A DNA stretch of 7,864 nt, from positions 1-7,864 of the forward strand of contig JABUTP010000048.1 in NCBI GenBank assembly GCA_021443625.1, in the 5' to 3' direction. Each line of letters begins with the position of its first letter. The stretch's first letter is position 1. The notes under the pieces are model-generated. The model was not told the DNA's origin. It saw only the letters and a program-made list of their open reading frames with translations, and did not search any database. Below are positions 1 to 7,588 of the stretch, in pieces. Position numbers and translations under genes: made by a program. The stretch is from Bacteroidales bacterium. Its GTDB lineage: Bacteria > Bacteroidota > Bacteroidia > Bacteroidales > UBA932.

Positions 1-2
1 TG

Positions 3-233
3 ATGTTCCTTATGACGAGCCGGTTGCCGATGATTTCCCTTAAAGAGAAGTTCACCAAAGTGCATTGGATAATGGCCGCGGTGGCAGTGATTCTGATACC
101 GGTTGCAGCGATCCTGCACCCCGCGCGTTCCGGGTTCCTCGGATTTGCAACACTGCTGCTGGCTTTGCTGTTCGGCTGCTACGTGGTGGTTGCGCTGCTC
201 GCGTTGCCTTTCAGACGAAAGGCCGACAAATAA
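3..233 (+). CDS. Small two-helix membrane protein, possibly 5'-truncated by the window edge
   Basis: I do not recognise the family. The 76-residue reading has a short basic/polar N-terminus (through about residue 22), a hydrophobic helix at about 23-38, a short turn containing HPARSG, a second hydrophobic helix at about 44-68, and a basic tail (RRKADK). This predicts a small inner-membrane hairpin protein with its positive ends in the cytoplasm. The start is uncertain. ATG at 3, ATG at 12 and ATG at 30 are all in frame, and the frame is open to the window edge, so this could be the C-terminal end of a longer protein. The first bases read TGATG, the usual form of an overlapping stop and start, so it may follow an upstream gene that ends at base 3. 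A strong terminator begins right after its stop codon. It points towards leuB, on the other strand, so it is not part of the leu operon. Confidence 0.55.
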   Translation: MFLMTSRLPMISLKEKFTKVHWIMAAVAVILIPVAAILHPARSGFLGFATLLLALLFGCYVVVALLALPFRRKADK

Positions 234-235
234 AG

Positions 236-271
236 AAAGAAGGCTGTCCCTAACGGGCAGCCTTCTTTTTT
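236..271. terminator. Intrinsic terminator between convergent genes
   Basis: An 11-bp perfect stem (AAAGAAGGCTG at 236-246 with CAGCCTTCTTT at 258-268) is followed inward by a bulged T at 247 and a CCC/GGG extension (248-250 with 255-257) around a TAAC loop. On the + strand the stem runs into a T tract at 266-271, typical of rho-independent termination of the small membrane gene. On the minus strand the tract after the stem is weaker (TTTCTTT), but it lies about 20 nt past the leuB stop codon, so the hairpin probably also ends the leu operon. Confidence 0.85.
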
Positions 272-292
272 GTCTGTTGTAAAAGGAGCGGA

Positions 293-1354
293 TTACGCCT
301 CCTTGATATAATTGACAATCCACTCTCCCACTGCTTTGGTGCCGTATTTCGCGCCGCCTTCGACCTGAATCTCCGGAGTGCGGACATTGGCGTCGAGCGA
401 AGCATTCACGGCCTTCCTTATCAAGGCACCCTCCTCCTTCAGGTTGAAGTATTCAAAGAGCATTGCCACCGAGAGAATCTGCGCGATGGGGTTGGCTATG
501 TCAAGTCCCTTGGCTTGGGGCCAGGATCCGTGAACCGGCTCGAATACGGGGGTATGCTCTCCGGTAGAGGCCGACGGAAGCAGCCCCATACTTCCGGTGA
601 TGCAGCTTCCCTCGTCGGTAAGGATGTCTCCGAAAGTGTTTTCGGTAACCATTACGTCGAAGAATCCCGGCTCCTGAATCATCCTCATGGAGGCGTTGTC
701 AACGAACATATAGTCGGTGGTGACTTCGGGATATTTGGGAGCCATCTCCTTTGCGACCTGACGCCACAGTCGGCTCGAGGCCAGAACGTTGGCCTTGTCA
801 ACCACCGTCAGGTGACGGTTGCGCCTCATGGCGTAGCCGTATGCAGTCTCAAGGATGCGCTCTATCTCGTGGCGGGTGTAGTAGTTGGTGTCGTAGGCCT
901 TGTCATTGTCCTGATATTTCTCTCCGAAATACATTCCGCCGGTGAGTTCCCTGATGCATACGAAATCAGCGCCCTTCACGATTTCATCTTTGAGGGGCGA
1001 TTTATGGATAAGACATTCAAATGTTTCAATGGGACGGATATTGGCATAAAGACCGAGTTTTTTGCGCATTGCAAGGAGTCCCTGTTCGGGACGCACCTTT
1101 GCCGTGGGGTCATTGTCGAAACGGGGGTCACCCACTGCCGAGAAGAGGACGGCGTCGGCATCCATACAAGTCCGGAAAGTCTCCTCGGGGAACGGATCAC
1201 CCACTTTGTCTATGGCATCCGCACCGCACAGCGCATATTTGTATTCTGCAGTGTGTCCGAACTTCTCGCACACGGCACTCATCACATTCACTCCCTGAAG
1301 GGAGATTTCCGGGCCGATACCGTCTCCCGGAAGAACTGCTATTTTGAAATCCAT
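293..1354 (-). CDS. leuB: 3-isopropylmalate dehydrogenase LeuB
   Basis: Cytoplasmic NAD-dependent oxidative decarboxylation of 3-isopropylmalate to 2-oxoisocaproate in leucine synthesis. Homologues also act on 3-methylmalate, giving 2-oxobutyrate in the citramalate route. The 353-residue protein has the usual family length. Visible signatures are LPGDGIGPE at the N-terminus, the substrate arginines in [12 protein letters not shown] (94-108), the LeuB-type loop [11 protein letters not shown] (135-145), which separates it from isocitrate dehydrogenase, the catalytic lysine in VDKANVL (185-191), metal-binding aspartates in GDILTDEGS (242-250), and the NAD-site EPVHGS with DIANPIAQ. I chose the ATG at 1354. 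A TTG start at 1378 is also in frame but would add eight residues (MQTKIKHD) and overlap the upstream gene by 17 nt. With the ATG, 7 nt separate it from the cimA stop. It is the last gene of the operon and ends just before the terminator. Confidence 0.95.
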   Translation of the reverse strand: MDFKIAVLPGDGIGPEISLQGVNVMSAVCEKFGHTAEYKYALCGADAIDKVGDPFPEETFRTCMDADAVLFSAVGDPRFDNDPTAKVRPEQGLLAMRKKLGLYANIRPIETFECLIHKSPLKDEIVKGADFVCIRELTGGMYFGEKYQDNDKAYDTNYYTRHEIERILETAYGYAMRRNRHLTVVDKANVLASSRLWRQVAKEMAPKYPEVTTDYMFVDNASMRMIQEPGFFDVMVTENTFGDILTDEGSCITGSMGLLPSASTGEHTPVFEPVHGSWPQAKGLDIANPIAQILSVAMLFEYFNLKEEGALIRKAVNASLDANVRTPEIQVEGGAKYGTKAVGEWIVNYIKEA

Positions 1355-1361
1355 ATCGTGT

Positions 1362-2885
1362 TTAATTTTCGTTTGCAATGATATTCAGCATTTTCACTGT
1401 GGCCTTGATGGCTGCCTCCACCTGGTCGGCATCAAGTCCGCGGGTGTGGATTGTGCGGCCATTGTACTCCCAGGTGATGGCGGTCTGCACCAAGGCATCG
1501 GTGCGGCCTCCCGGGGGAATGGTCACGGCATAATTTGAAAGCCAGGGGAAAGAGATGTTGAGGGAATCTTTGTAAATATGGCGCACCGCCCTTACGAAAG
1601 CGTCGTACTGACCGTCGCCGGCCGCCTGGTTTTCATAGACTTTGCCGTTTATCTCAAGTCTTACGCTGGCAATCGGACGCAGGCCGTGGGCCGTCGAGAC
1701 CACATAACTCAGGAGTTTCACCTTTTCTTCGAGAGTCGTGTCGTGCTTCAGCACATCGGTTACGATGTAAGGCAAATCTTCGGGAGTCACAATCTCCTTC
1801 TTGTCTCCGAGTTCTATGATGCGATCGGTTACCCTGCGGGTCTGTTCGGGGGTGAGTTCCAACCCGAGATTCTCAAGATTCTTGAGGATGTTCGCCTTGC
1901 CGCTGTTCTTCCCGAGGGCATACTCTCGGCGGCGTCCGAAGCGTTCCGGCAGAAGGTCGTTGAAATACAGATTGCTCTTCTTGTCACCGTCGGCGTGCAC
2001 TCCCGCCACCTGGGTAAAGGCGTTCTCCCCCACCACCGGACGGTTGGGGGGAATCGGAATGCCGGAGTAACTCTCCACCAGATGGCTCACTTCGTGAAGA
2101 CGGCTCTCGTCGATGCCGGTCTCTACCTGCGCAAGGTCTTTGAGGATGGCCTGCACGCTGGCAAGAGGGGCATTGCCGGCTCTTTCACCCAATCCGTTGA
2201 TGCAGGTATGGACACCTACGGCACCTCCGCGCACGGCCGCCAGCACATTTGCGGCAGCCAGGTCGTAGTCGTTGTGGGCGTGGAAATCAAAGCAGATTTC
2301 GGGATATGTCCGGGTCATCTCCCTCATATATTCTTCAACTTCGGCCGGGCTTAGAATCCCCAGGGTGTCGGGCAGCATAAAACGCACAATTCCGCACCCC
2401 TTGAGGGCATTTATCATGTTGTGGACATACTCCCTGGAATGGCGCATTCCGTTGCTCCAGTCTTCGAGATAGACATTTACCGTCAAACCTTTGGAGCGGG
2501 CGTAATTAATGGTCTCCTTTATGGAGTCGATATGTTCCTGAGGGGTTTTGCCGAGCTGTTTTTCGCAATGGCGCAACGACCCTTTGCAAAGGAGATTGAT
2601 GACCTTTCCCCCGCAGGCGGCAATCCAATCGACCGAAACGTTTCCGTCAACGAAGCCCAGAACCTCTATCCTTTCCAGCATACCGTGGGACGAAGCCCAC
2701 CGGCAGATTTCCGAGACCGCATTCCGCTCTCCGTCCGAGACCCTTGCCGACGCCACCTCTATCCTGTCAACACCAAGCAGTGTCAACAGCGAACGAGCTA
2801 TCAGCATCTTCTCGTGTGCCAAAAAACTGACGCCGCAAGTCTGCTCCCCGTCGCGCAGGGTGGTGTCCATTATCTCTACTCTCAT
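1362..2885 (-). CDS. cimA: Leptospira-type (R)-citramalate synthase, of the 2-isopropylmalate synthase superfamily
   Basis: Acetyl-CoA-dependent synthase of 507 residues. The TIM-barrel catalytic domain (about 1-265) carries DTTLRDGEQ (7-15) with catalytic Arg11 and metal Asp12, the HAHND metal site (His202, His204), GLGERAGN (Asn238) and GVHADG (His297). The C-terminal part (about 386-507) is a LeuA-dimer-type allosteric domain with GDGQYDAF and [11 protein letters not shown]. From memory it aligns almost without gaps, at an offset of five residues, with the Leptospira interrogans citramalate synthase. The three residues that make that enzyme select pyruvate (Leu81, Leu104, Tyr144) are kept as Leu76, Leu99 and Tyr139, and Glu146 as Glu141. 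True 2-isopropylmalate synthases have His and Ser at the last two of the three pocket positions. Inferred reaction: pyruvate plus acetyl-CoA to citramalate, probably feedback-inhibited by isoleucine. Such genes are often annotated as 2-isopropylmalate or homocitrate synthase. It lies 10 nt after leuD. Confidence 0.85.
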   Translation of the reverse strand: MRVEIMDTTLRDGEQTCGVSFLAHEKMLIARSLLTLLGVDRIEVASARVSDGERNAVSEICRWASSHGMLERIEVLGFVDGNVSVDWIAACGGKVINLLCKGSLRHCEKQLGKTPQEHIDSIKETINYARSKGLTVNVYLEDWSNGMRHSREYVHNMINALKGCGIVRFMLPDTLGILSPAEVEEYMREMTRTYPEICFDFHAHNDYDLAAANVLAAVRGGAVGVHTCINGLGERAGNAPLASVQAILKDLAQVETGIDESRLHEVSHLVESYSGIPIPPNRPVVGENAFTQVAGVHADGDKKSNLYFNDLLPERFGRRREYALGKNSGKANILKNLENLGLELTPEQTRRVTDRIIELGDKKEIVTPEDLPYIVTDVLKHDTTLEEKVKLLSYVVSTAHGLRPIASVRLEINGKVYENQAAGDGQYDAFVRAVRHIYKDSLNISFPWLSNYAVTIPPGGRTDALVQTAITWEYNGRTIHTRGLDADQVEAAIKATVKMLNIIANEN

Positions 2886-2895
2886 CTGGAATACC

Positions 2896-3498
2896 TTAGT
2901 ATTTGGAAGCCTGATTTTCCCACGATTCTATCTTGTCCTTGTTGTCAAGCAGGAAATCGATATCGTCCAAAGCGTGTTCAAAACAATACTTCTTGTAGCC
3001 GTTGATTTCAAAGCGCTCGCTCCGGCCGGTGGCGTCATTGGTCACCGACTGCTCCGGCAGATTGACCGTAACCGTCATCGTGGGGTCGGCCGCAATGGAT
3101 GCGAACAACTCTGCCAGGAACGACTCGGTCACCACCACCGGAAGCACGAAATTGTTGAGTTCGTTGTTCTTGTGTATATCTGCAAAGAAACTCGAGATAA
3201 CCACCCGGAAGCCGTATCCGGCAATGGCCCAGGCAGCGTGTTCACGCGAGCTCCCGTTGCCGAAATTCTTCCCGGCCACAAGTATCTCTCCGCTGTAACG
3301 TTCATCGTTGAGGACGAATTCGGGATTGGGGTCCCCCTGACTGGTGTAACGCCAGTCATAGAAGAGATTGTCTCCAAAAAACTTCTCGTCCCTCGTGGTC
3401 GCCTTGAGGAAACGGGCCGGAATTATCTGGTCGGTGTCAACGTTTTCCAATGGAAGGGGGACGCACCTGCTTTTTATTATGTTGAATTTCTGTTTCAT
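2896..3498 (-). CDS. leuD: 3-isopropylmalate dehydratase small subunit LeuD
   Basis: Small subunit of the LeuCD isomerase, a cytoplasmic heterodimer that converts 2-isopropylmalate to 3-isopropylmalate. The same enzyme type isomerises citramalate to 3-methylmalate. The 200 residues match the usual length of the bacterial long form. Visible are NVDTDQIIPARFL (19-31), the swivelling-domain signature GKNFGNGSSREHAAWA (76-91), a central VISSFFADIHKNN segment (100-112), and the C-terminal NGYKKYCFEHALDDIDFLL. The ATG at 3498 follows the leuC stop by 16 nt. A weak AGG-type ribosome site lies in that gap (ACAGG about 6 nt before the ATG), one of the few such sites in this operon. It depends on the upstream leuC product for its iron-sulfur cluster. 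Confidence 0.96.
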   Translation of the reverse strand: MKQKFNIIKSRCVPLPLENVDTDQIIPARFLKATTRDEKFFGDNLFYDWRYTSQGDPNPEFVLNDERYSGEILVAGKNFGNGSSREHAAWAIAGYGFRVVISSFFADIHKNNELNNFVLPVVVTESFLAELFASIAADPTMTVTVNLPEQSVTNDATGRSERFEINGYKKYCFEHALDDIDFLLDNKDKIESWENQASKY

Positions 3499-3514
3499 CG
3501 ATACCTGTCTTTAC

Positions 3515-4909
3515 TTAAATGAATTCCCTCGGGTCGGTTATGACTCCAGTCACTGCAGCGGCGGCAGCGGTAAGGGGACTTGCCAGAACCGTTCTCGCCC
3601 CGGGGCCCTGCCTCCCCTCGAAATTTCGGTTGGAAGTGGATACGGCGAGTTTGCCTTCGGGAACCTTGTCATCGTTCATTGCAAGGCAGGCCGAGCAGCC
3701 GGGCTGGCGGATTTCGAAGCCGGCCTCTTCCAAAATGACGTCAAGTCCTTCATCCTTAATCTGGTCGCTCACCATCCAGGAGCCGGGAACGAGCCAGCAG
3801 GTAACCCTTTCGGCCTTGCGTTTCCCTTTGACAACGGATGCGAAAGCGCGGAAGTCTTCAATGCGGCCGTTGGTGCAGGCCCCCAGGAACACATAGTCCA
3901 CGGGGCGGCCCAACAACGATTCGCCCGGTTTGAAACCCATATAGTTAAGGCTCCTGAGGAAGCCCGCCCTTTGGGCGTTGTCAATCTCTTCCAGAGTGGG
4001 AATGTTCTCCCCGACGGCTATTCCCATTCCGGGATTGGTGCCGTAGGTGATGCGCGGCTCTATGTCTGCCGCATCGAAAACCAGTTCCTTGTCGAAAACG
4101 GCATCGTCACCGCTGCGCAGGGTCTTCCACTGCTCCACGGCGGCATCCCACTCCGCGCCCTGGGGGGCATATTCCCGCCCTTTCAGATATTCAAAGGTAA
4201 CCTCGTCGGGGGCCACGAAGCCGCCCCTTGCACCCATCTCGATAGAGAGGTTGCACAAGGTCAGACGTCCTTCCATAGAGAGACTTTCAACCGCCTCTCC
4301 GGCATATTCCACAAAGTAGCCCGTGGCGCCGCTGGTGGTGAGTCTGCTCATAAGATAGAGGGCCATATCCTTTGCCGTCACCCCTTTGCCGAGGGTGCCG
4401 TTGATTTTGATCCTCATCGACTTGGGCTTCTGCTGCAGGATGCACTGCGATGCCATCACCATCTCCACCTCAGAGGTTCCGATACCGAATGCCAACGCAC
4501 CCACGGCACCGTGGGTTGAAGTGTGGGAATCGCCGCACACTATGGTCATCCCGGGAAGCGACAGCCCCCTTTCGGGTCCCACCACGTGGATAATGCCGTT
4601 CCGGGGATCCATCATCCCGAAATGGGTGAGGCCGAACTGCTTTGCGTTGGCAGCCAGCGTGTCAACCTGCGTGCGGGAAACGGAGTCTTCGATGGGTTTG
4701 TCCTGGTCGTGGGTGGGGGTGTTGTGGTCGGGCATACAGAATATGCGCTCGGGACGCAGACATCCGATCCCCCTTACCCTCAGGCCGTCAAAGGCCTGTG
4801 GCGAAGTTACTTCGTGGCAATAAAGCCGGTCTATGTAGAGCTGGGTCGGGCCGTCTTCCACTATCTGGACAACGTGCCTGTCCCAAATTTTGTCAAAGAG
4901 TGTATTCAT
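3515..4909 (-). CDS. leuC: 3-isopropylmalate dehydratase large subunit LeuC
   Basis: Aconitase-family large subunit of LeuCD, binding the [4Fe-4S] cluster that activates water in the isomerisation. Its 464 residues are close to the E. coli protein. The three cluster cysteines are Cys345 (GACTNGR), Cys405 and Cys408 (PGCSACLAM), with the spacing of E. coli Cys347/407/410. Other signatures are [14 protein letters not shown] (31-44), the MPDHNTPT segment, GIIHVVGPE (105-113), [24 protein letters not shown] around 124-147, and [10 protein letters not shown] near the end. It begins only 3 nt after the stop of the phospho-sugar mutase gene (TAA-CAA-ATG) with no separate leader or promoter visible, so it is read from the upstream promoter or from one inside the mutase gene. 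In relatives I recall a leuA standing directly upstream; here it does not. Confidence 0.97.
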   Translation of the reverse strand: MNTLFDKIWDRHVVQIVEDGPTQLYIDRLYCHEVTSPQAFDGLRVRGIGCLRPERIFCMPDHNTPTHDQDKPIEDSVSRTQVDTLAANAKQFGLTHFGMMDPRNGIIHVVGPERGLSLPGMTIVCGDSHTSTHGAVGALAFGIGTSEVEMVMASQCILQQKPKSMRIKINGTLGKGVTAKDMALYLMSRLTTSGATGYFVEYAGEAVESLSMEGRLTLCNLSIEMGARGGFVAPDEVTFEYLKGREYAPQGAEWDAAVEQWKTLRSGDDAVFDKELVFDAADIEPRITYGTNPGMGIAVGENIPTLEEIDNAQRAGFLRSLNYMGFKPGESLLGRPVDYVFLGACTNGRIEDFRAFASVVKGKRKAERVTCWLVPGSWMVSDQIKDEGLDVILEEAGFEIRQPGCSACLAMNDDKVPEGKLAVSTSNRNFEGRQGPGARTVLASPLTAAAAAVTGVITDPREFI

Positions 4910-4912
4910 TTG

Positions 4913-6577
4913 TTAAACCGTAAACTGAGTCTTGAGGCGGGCCAGCTTTTCATCGGCATCCGCGCCTCTGACTCCGAAATAAAATTTGATCTTGGGTTCT
5001 GTTCCGGAAGGCCTTACCGAAACGATGGTTCCGTCGGCACACTGGAACTGAAGCACATTGCTCTTGGGCAGGCCGGTGGCTGCGGTGTCGAGATAGTCGA
5101 TGACCCTGGTGACCGGCGCTCCGGCAAGTTCCTTGGGAGGGTTCTCCCGGTATTGCTTCATTATGGACTGAATTTCTGCCACACCCTCTTTTCCCATACG
5201 GTAAATCGAGGTAAGCCCCTCCTTGTAATATCCGTACTCGGCGTATATTTCCTGAAGGAAGCCGTACATGGTCTGACCTCTGTCGGCGAGCCAGGCAGCA
5301 CATTCAGCCAACAGTCCGCAGGTTGCTGCCGAGTCCTTGTCCCTTACAAACTCGCCGGCATTGAAGCCGTTGCTCTCCTCTCCGCCGCCGATGAAGATGC
5401 GCTTGCCTTCATTCTGGCGGACTATCGAGGCGATATGCTTGAAACCGGTGAGGACATTGTAGATCTGAACCCCGTATTTGGCGCAGATGGCTGTCATGAG
5501 TTCAGTGGTCACGATGGTCTTCACCATATAAGGATTGTCCTTCCCAAGCTTACCCAGAACTTTCCATCGCTCCAGCATATATGCCGTGAGGATGGTTGCA
5601 ATCTGGTTGCCGGTCAGAAGCGTAATCTGACCCTTGTCGTTCCTTACGGCAAGGCCCACGCGGTCGGCATCGGGGTCGGAGGCCATTACCAGGTCCGCCC
5701 CTACCTCGTCGGCAAGGTCCATCGCCATCTTCATTGCGGTGGGTTCCTCCGGATTGGGGGAAACGACGGTGGGGAAGTTGCCGTCCGCCGCATCCTGCGC
5801 CTCAACGTGATATACATTGGCGAAGCCCATCATCTCAAGGAACGGATAGATGGTGCGGGAACCTGTTCCGTGGAGCGGAGTATATACGATTTTGAGGTCT
5901 TTGTGGCGCTGCACGCTCTCGGGTGACAGCATCAGGGTGAGTATGGAGTCGAGAAAAGCCTTGTCGATGTCCTTGCCCAGAATAATGGGCTTGAGGTTGG
6001 GGTCATCGTTGAACTTGACCTGCCCGGGGTCGGTTATCTTCTCGACTTCCTCTATGATTTTCACGTCGTGGGGTTCAATAATCTGAGCCCCGTCCTCCCA
6101 GAAGACTTTGTATCCGTTGTACTCTTTGGGGTTATGCGAAGCGGTTATCATGATACCCGCGTTGCAATGGAGGTGTCGGATTGAAAAACTGAGCTGGGGA
6201 GTGGGACGTATGTCGGGATAGAGATAAACGGTGATGCCGTTCTTTAGAAGCACTCCGGCGGTTATCTCCGCAAAGTAACGGGAGTTGTTGCGGGAGTCAT
6301 ACGAAATGACCATCGACTTGGGGGCGTCCCCATAGAGTTTCACAAGATAGTTGGCCAGTCCCTGGGTTGCCATTCCCACGGTATATTTGTTCATCCGGTT
6401 GGTGCCAACACCCATCAGTCCGCGCAGGCCGCCCGTACCGAACTCCAGCGAGCGATAGAAACGGTCTTCCAGTTCTTTGGGGTCACCGGCAATGAGTTGT
6501 TCCACTTCCCTGCGGGTTTCCTCGTCAAAACCCGGCGAAAGCCACGACTTGGCTATTTCAAGGTAATTCTGCTCCAT
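4913..6577 (-). CDS. Phospho-sugar mutase (alpha-D-phosphohexomutase family; phosphoglucomutase-like)
   Basis: Cytoplasmic enzyme moving phosphate between C1 and C6 of a hexose through a phosphoserine, most likely glucose-1-P to glucose-6-P; some relatives also act on mannose or deoxyribose phosphates, so the substrate is not settled. Its 554 residues contain all four family landmarks in order: phosphoserine loop TASHNP with Ser147, metal loop DPDADR (Asp301, 303, 305), sugar loop GEESNG (399-404), and phosphate-binding RPSGTEPK (522-529). The N-terminal FGTGGLRG (46-53) is the substrate-binding signature of the long bacterial PGM form. The start MEQNYLEIAKSWL fits the family, though it is a few residues shorter than homologues I recall. 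The first 25 nt overlap the end of the DUF4886 gene in another frame, which suggests translational coupling. leuC follows after 3 nt. Confidence 0.93.
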   Translation of the reverse strand: MEQNYLEIAKSWLSPGFDEETRREVEQLIAGDPKELEDRFYRSLEFGTGGLRGLMGVGTNRMNKYTVGMATQGLANYLVKLYGDAPKSMVISYDSRNNSRYFAEITAGVLLKNGITVYLYPDIRPTPQLSFSIRHLHCNAGIMITASHNPKEYNGYKVFWEDGAQIIEPHDVKIIEEVEKITDPGQVKFNDDPNLKPIILGKDIDKAFLDSILTLMLSPESVQRHKDLKIVYTPLHGTGSRTIYPFLEMMGFANVYHVEAQDAADGNFPTVVSPNPEEPTAMKMAMDLADEVGADLVMASDPDADRVGLAVRNDKGQITLLTGNQIATILTAYMLERWKVLGKLGKDNPYMVKTIVTTELMTAICAKYGVQIYNVLTGFKHIASIVRQNEGKRIFIGGGEESNGFNAGEFVRDKDSAATCGLLAECAAWLADRGQTMYGFLQEIYAEYGYYKEGLTSIYRMGKEGVAEIQSIMKQYRENPPKELAGAPVTRVIDYLDTAATGLPKSNVLQFQCADGTIVSVRPSGTEPKIKFYFGVRGADADEKLARLKTQFTV

Positions 6578-7470
6578 TGTCTGCTGTTTTTCAGGTTCTT
6601 ATTTTTCAGTGTGCCCTTAACCGACTTGACGATAGGGTCAACATTTTCATCCGTCACTGCAATCTCACCCTTGTCGATGCGCAAGGTGTTCTTCTTCATC
6701 GATTTGTGGGAGAAGGGCTGAACCAGGGTCTCGTACCACACCAGTGCCGCCATATAGCGTCCTACACCATAGTCGAGGTGGAAGCCGTCGCGGGTAAGGT
6801 CAAGCGGGGGATTGTTAAGGGCGCCCGCCCTCAAATCCTGAAGCGCAGCCCCCGAAAGGATAACCCTCTCGATAGGGGTGTCGGCCACCACCTTGCCTAC
6901 CGCATCCACTATGCCGTTGTACATAGTCTTCTGACTGCAGTCATAATACTTGAAATGCTGGTGGTTGCTGCCCGAGCCGTAGGCCCAGGTCATGTGCCAT
7001 ACGATTTCGGCCTGAGGCTGATATTTCTGGATTAGCGAGATGAGATTGTTGAGATAGGGCTGGTAATACTCGTCGTATTTTCCGGAGTAGCCCGATGCCT
7101 GCTGGAGGGTGATGATGTCCCACTGCCCCATTTCCAGCGCACGGATCAGAGAATACCCCTTGACGGCAGACCACTTGTTCACCCCAGCCGGACTGTGGTA
7201 GAACACATAGGGCGACTGGCTCTCGCTGTAGAACTTCCAATGCTGTTCCAGCGAACATCCCCCTACGTAGAGACGCGCCACCTCAACGTTCCTGATGTCG
7301 AGATTCTCCAGAAGATTCGGAAGGTACTCGGTACCGTCATCGGAAAAACTGTTGCCTATGGCAAGGATGCGCAGGGTGTCGCCATAACCCTTTTTGCGGG
7401 CATCCGCATTGTTGAAGGGAGCCACCAAAACGATGACCGCCACTACCCAGAAACTCAAAAATCGCTTCAT
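6553..7470 (-). CDS. Secreted DUF4886 protein, SGNH-hydrolase-like
   Basis: A 305-residue exported protein. Residues 1-24 are a signal peptide: basic MKR, hydrophobic core FLSFWVVAVIVLVA, and a probable cleavage after ADA. There is no lipobox cysteine, so I expect a soluble periplasmic protein. The mature part matches DUF4886, a family related to SGNH/GDSL esterases. The block I motif is GNSFSDDG with the likely nucleophile Ser41. The block II glycines are at 70-71, the block III-like segment is TLQQASG (121-127), and the block V pair is Asp228 and His231 in RDGFHLD. The substrate is unknown; many relatives are found near carbohydrate-utilisation genes, so an ester on a glycan is a guess only. 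The last ~20 residues are very basic (LKNKNLKNSRQW) and partly encoded in the overlap with the mutase start. It is the first gene of the run; the start is supported by the signal peptide and by a promoter-like pair upstream. Confidence 0.85.
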   Translation of the reverse strand: MKRFLSFWVVAVIVLVAPFNNADARKKGYGDTLRILAIGNSFSDDGTEYLPNLLENLDIRNVEVARLYVGGCSLEQHWKFYSESQSPYVFYHSPAGVNKWSAVKGYSLIRALEMGQWDIITLQQASGYSGKYDEYYQPYLNNLISLIQKYQPQAEIVWHMTWAYGSGSNHQHFKYYDCSQKTMYNGIVDAVGKVVADTPIERVILSGAALQDLRAGALNNPPLDLTRDGFHLDYGVGRYMAALVWYETLVQPFSHKSMKKNTLRIDKGEIAVTDENVDPIVKSVKGTLKNKNLKNSRQWSRITLK

Positions 7471-7494
7471 AAAAGATTAAGTAAAAATAGCCCA

Positions 7495-7525
7495 CGAATT
7501 TAAGCATTTTTATCATTGTTTCAAA
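7495..7525 (-). promoter_or_regulatory. Candidate Bacteroidetes-type promoter for the DUF4886-pgm-leu operon
   Basis: Read on the minus strand, a TTTG box (7525-7522) is followed after 19 nt by TAAATTCG (7502-7495). This is one mismatch from the -7 consensus TAnnTTTG, at the preferred spacing for the primary sigma factor of Bacteroidetes. Transcription would start near 7488, leaving a leader of about 18 nt before the ATG at 7470. That leaves no room for a leucine leader peptide or T-box. Assigned by eye from the consensus. Confidence 0.5.
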
Positions 7526-7542
7526 AGGGCGGTGTATCTTTG
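7516..7542 (+). promoter_or_regulatory. Candidate Bacteroidetes-type promoter for the methyltransferase gene
   Basis: TATCTTTG at 7535-7542 is a perfect match to the -7 consensus TAnnTTTG. A TTG at 7516-7518 could serve as the -33 box, but its 16-nt spacer is shorter than the usual 19-21. Transcription would start around 7549, giving a leader of about 40 nt. Its upstream part shares bases 7516-7525 with the opposing promoter. Confidence 0.6.
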
Positions 7543-7561
7543 CGGCATAAATGCCGCAAAG
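7538..7561. promoter_or_regulatory. 11-bp perfect inverted repeat over the + promoter -7 box and start region
   Basis: CTTTGCGGCAT (7538-7548) and ATGCCGCAAAG (7551-7561) are exact reverse complements separated by AA. The repeat takes in the last five bases of the TATCTTTG box and the predicted start site, which is where a repressor site would lie. In RNA it could form a hairpin with a four-base loop (TAAA) at the very 5' end of the transcript, so a role in mRNA stability or translation is an alternative. It is not followed by a T tract, so it is not an intrinsic terminator. Confidence 0.55.
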
Positions 7562-7588
7562 TGACAGAACCATCCAAATTGTTGACAC

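Noticed and set aside
1355..1378. An eight-residue N-terminal extension of LeuB from a TTG start
   Set aside because: The ATG at 1354 gives the standard family start just before the nucleotide-binding signature, whereas the TTG would overlap the cimA end.
515..1381. A 288-codon open frame on the + strand opposite leuB
   Set aside because: It lies wholly opposite the conserved leuB sequence, with no recognisable protein features of its own.
3368..4519. A 383-codon open frame on the + strand opposite leuC and the leuD start
   Set aside because: Same cause. It crosses the leuC-leuD junction, and its Gly/His/Ala-rich composition is that of a reverse-complement reading.
4523..5926. A 467-codon open frame on the + strand opposite the mutase and leuC
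   Set aside because: It is an antisense shadow. The minus-strand frames carry complete catalytic motifs, while this frame shows no domain, no signal and no promoter. Long antisense frames arise here because the real genes rarely use TTA, CTA and TCA codons.
7538..7561. The palindrome as an intrinsic terminator
   Set aside because: No T tract follows on either strand, and it lies over a promoter rather than after a gene.
7471..7588. A leucine leader peptide, T-box or other attenuator before the operon
   Set aside because: No run of leucine codons and no T-box-like sequence or terminator hairpin is present on the minus strand, and the predicted leader is only about 18 nt.
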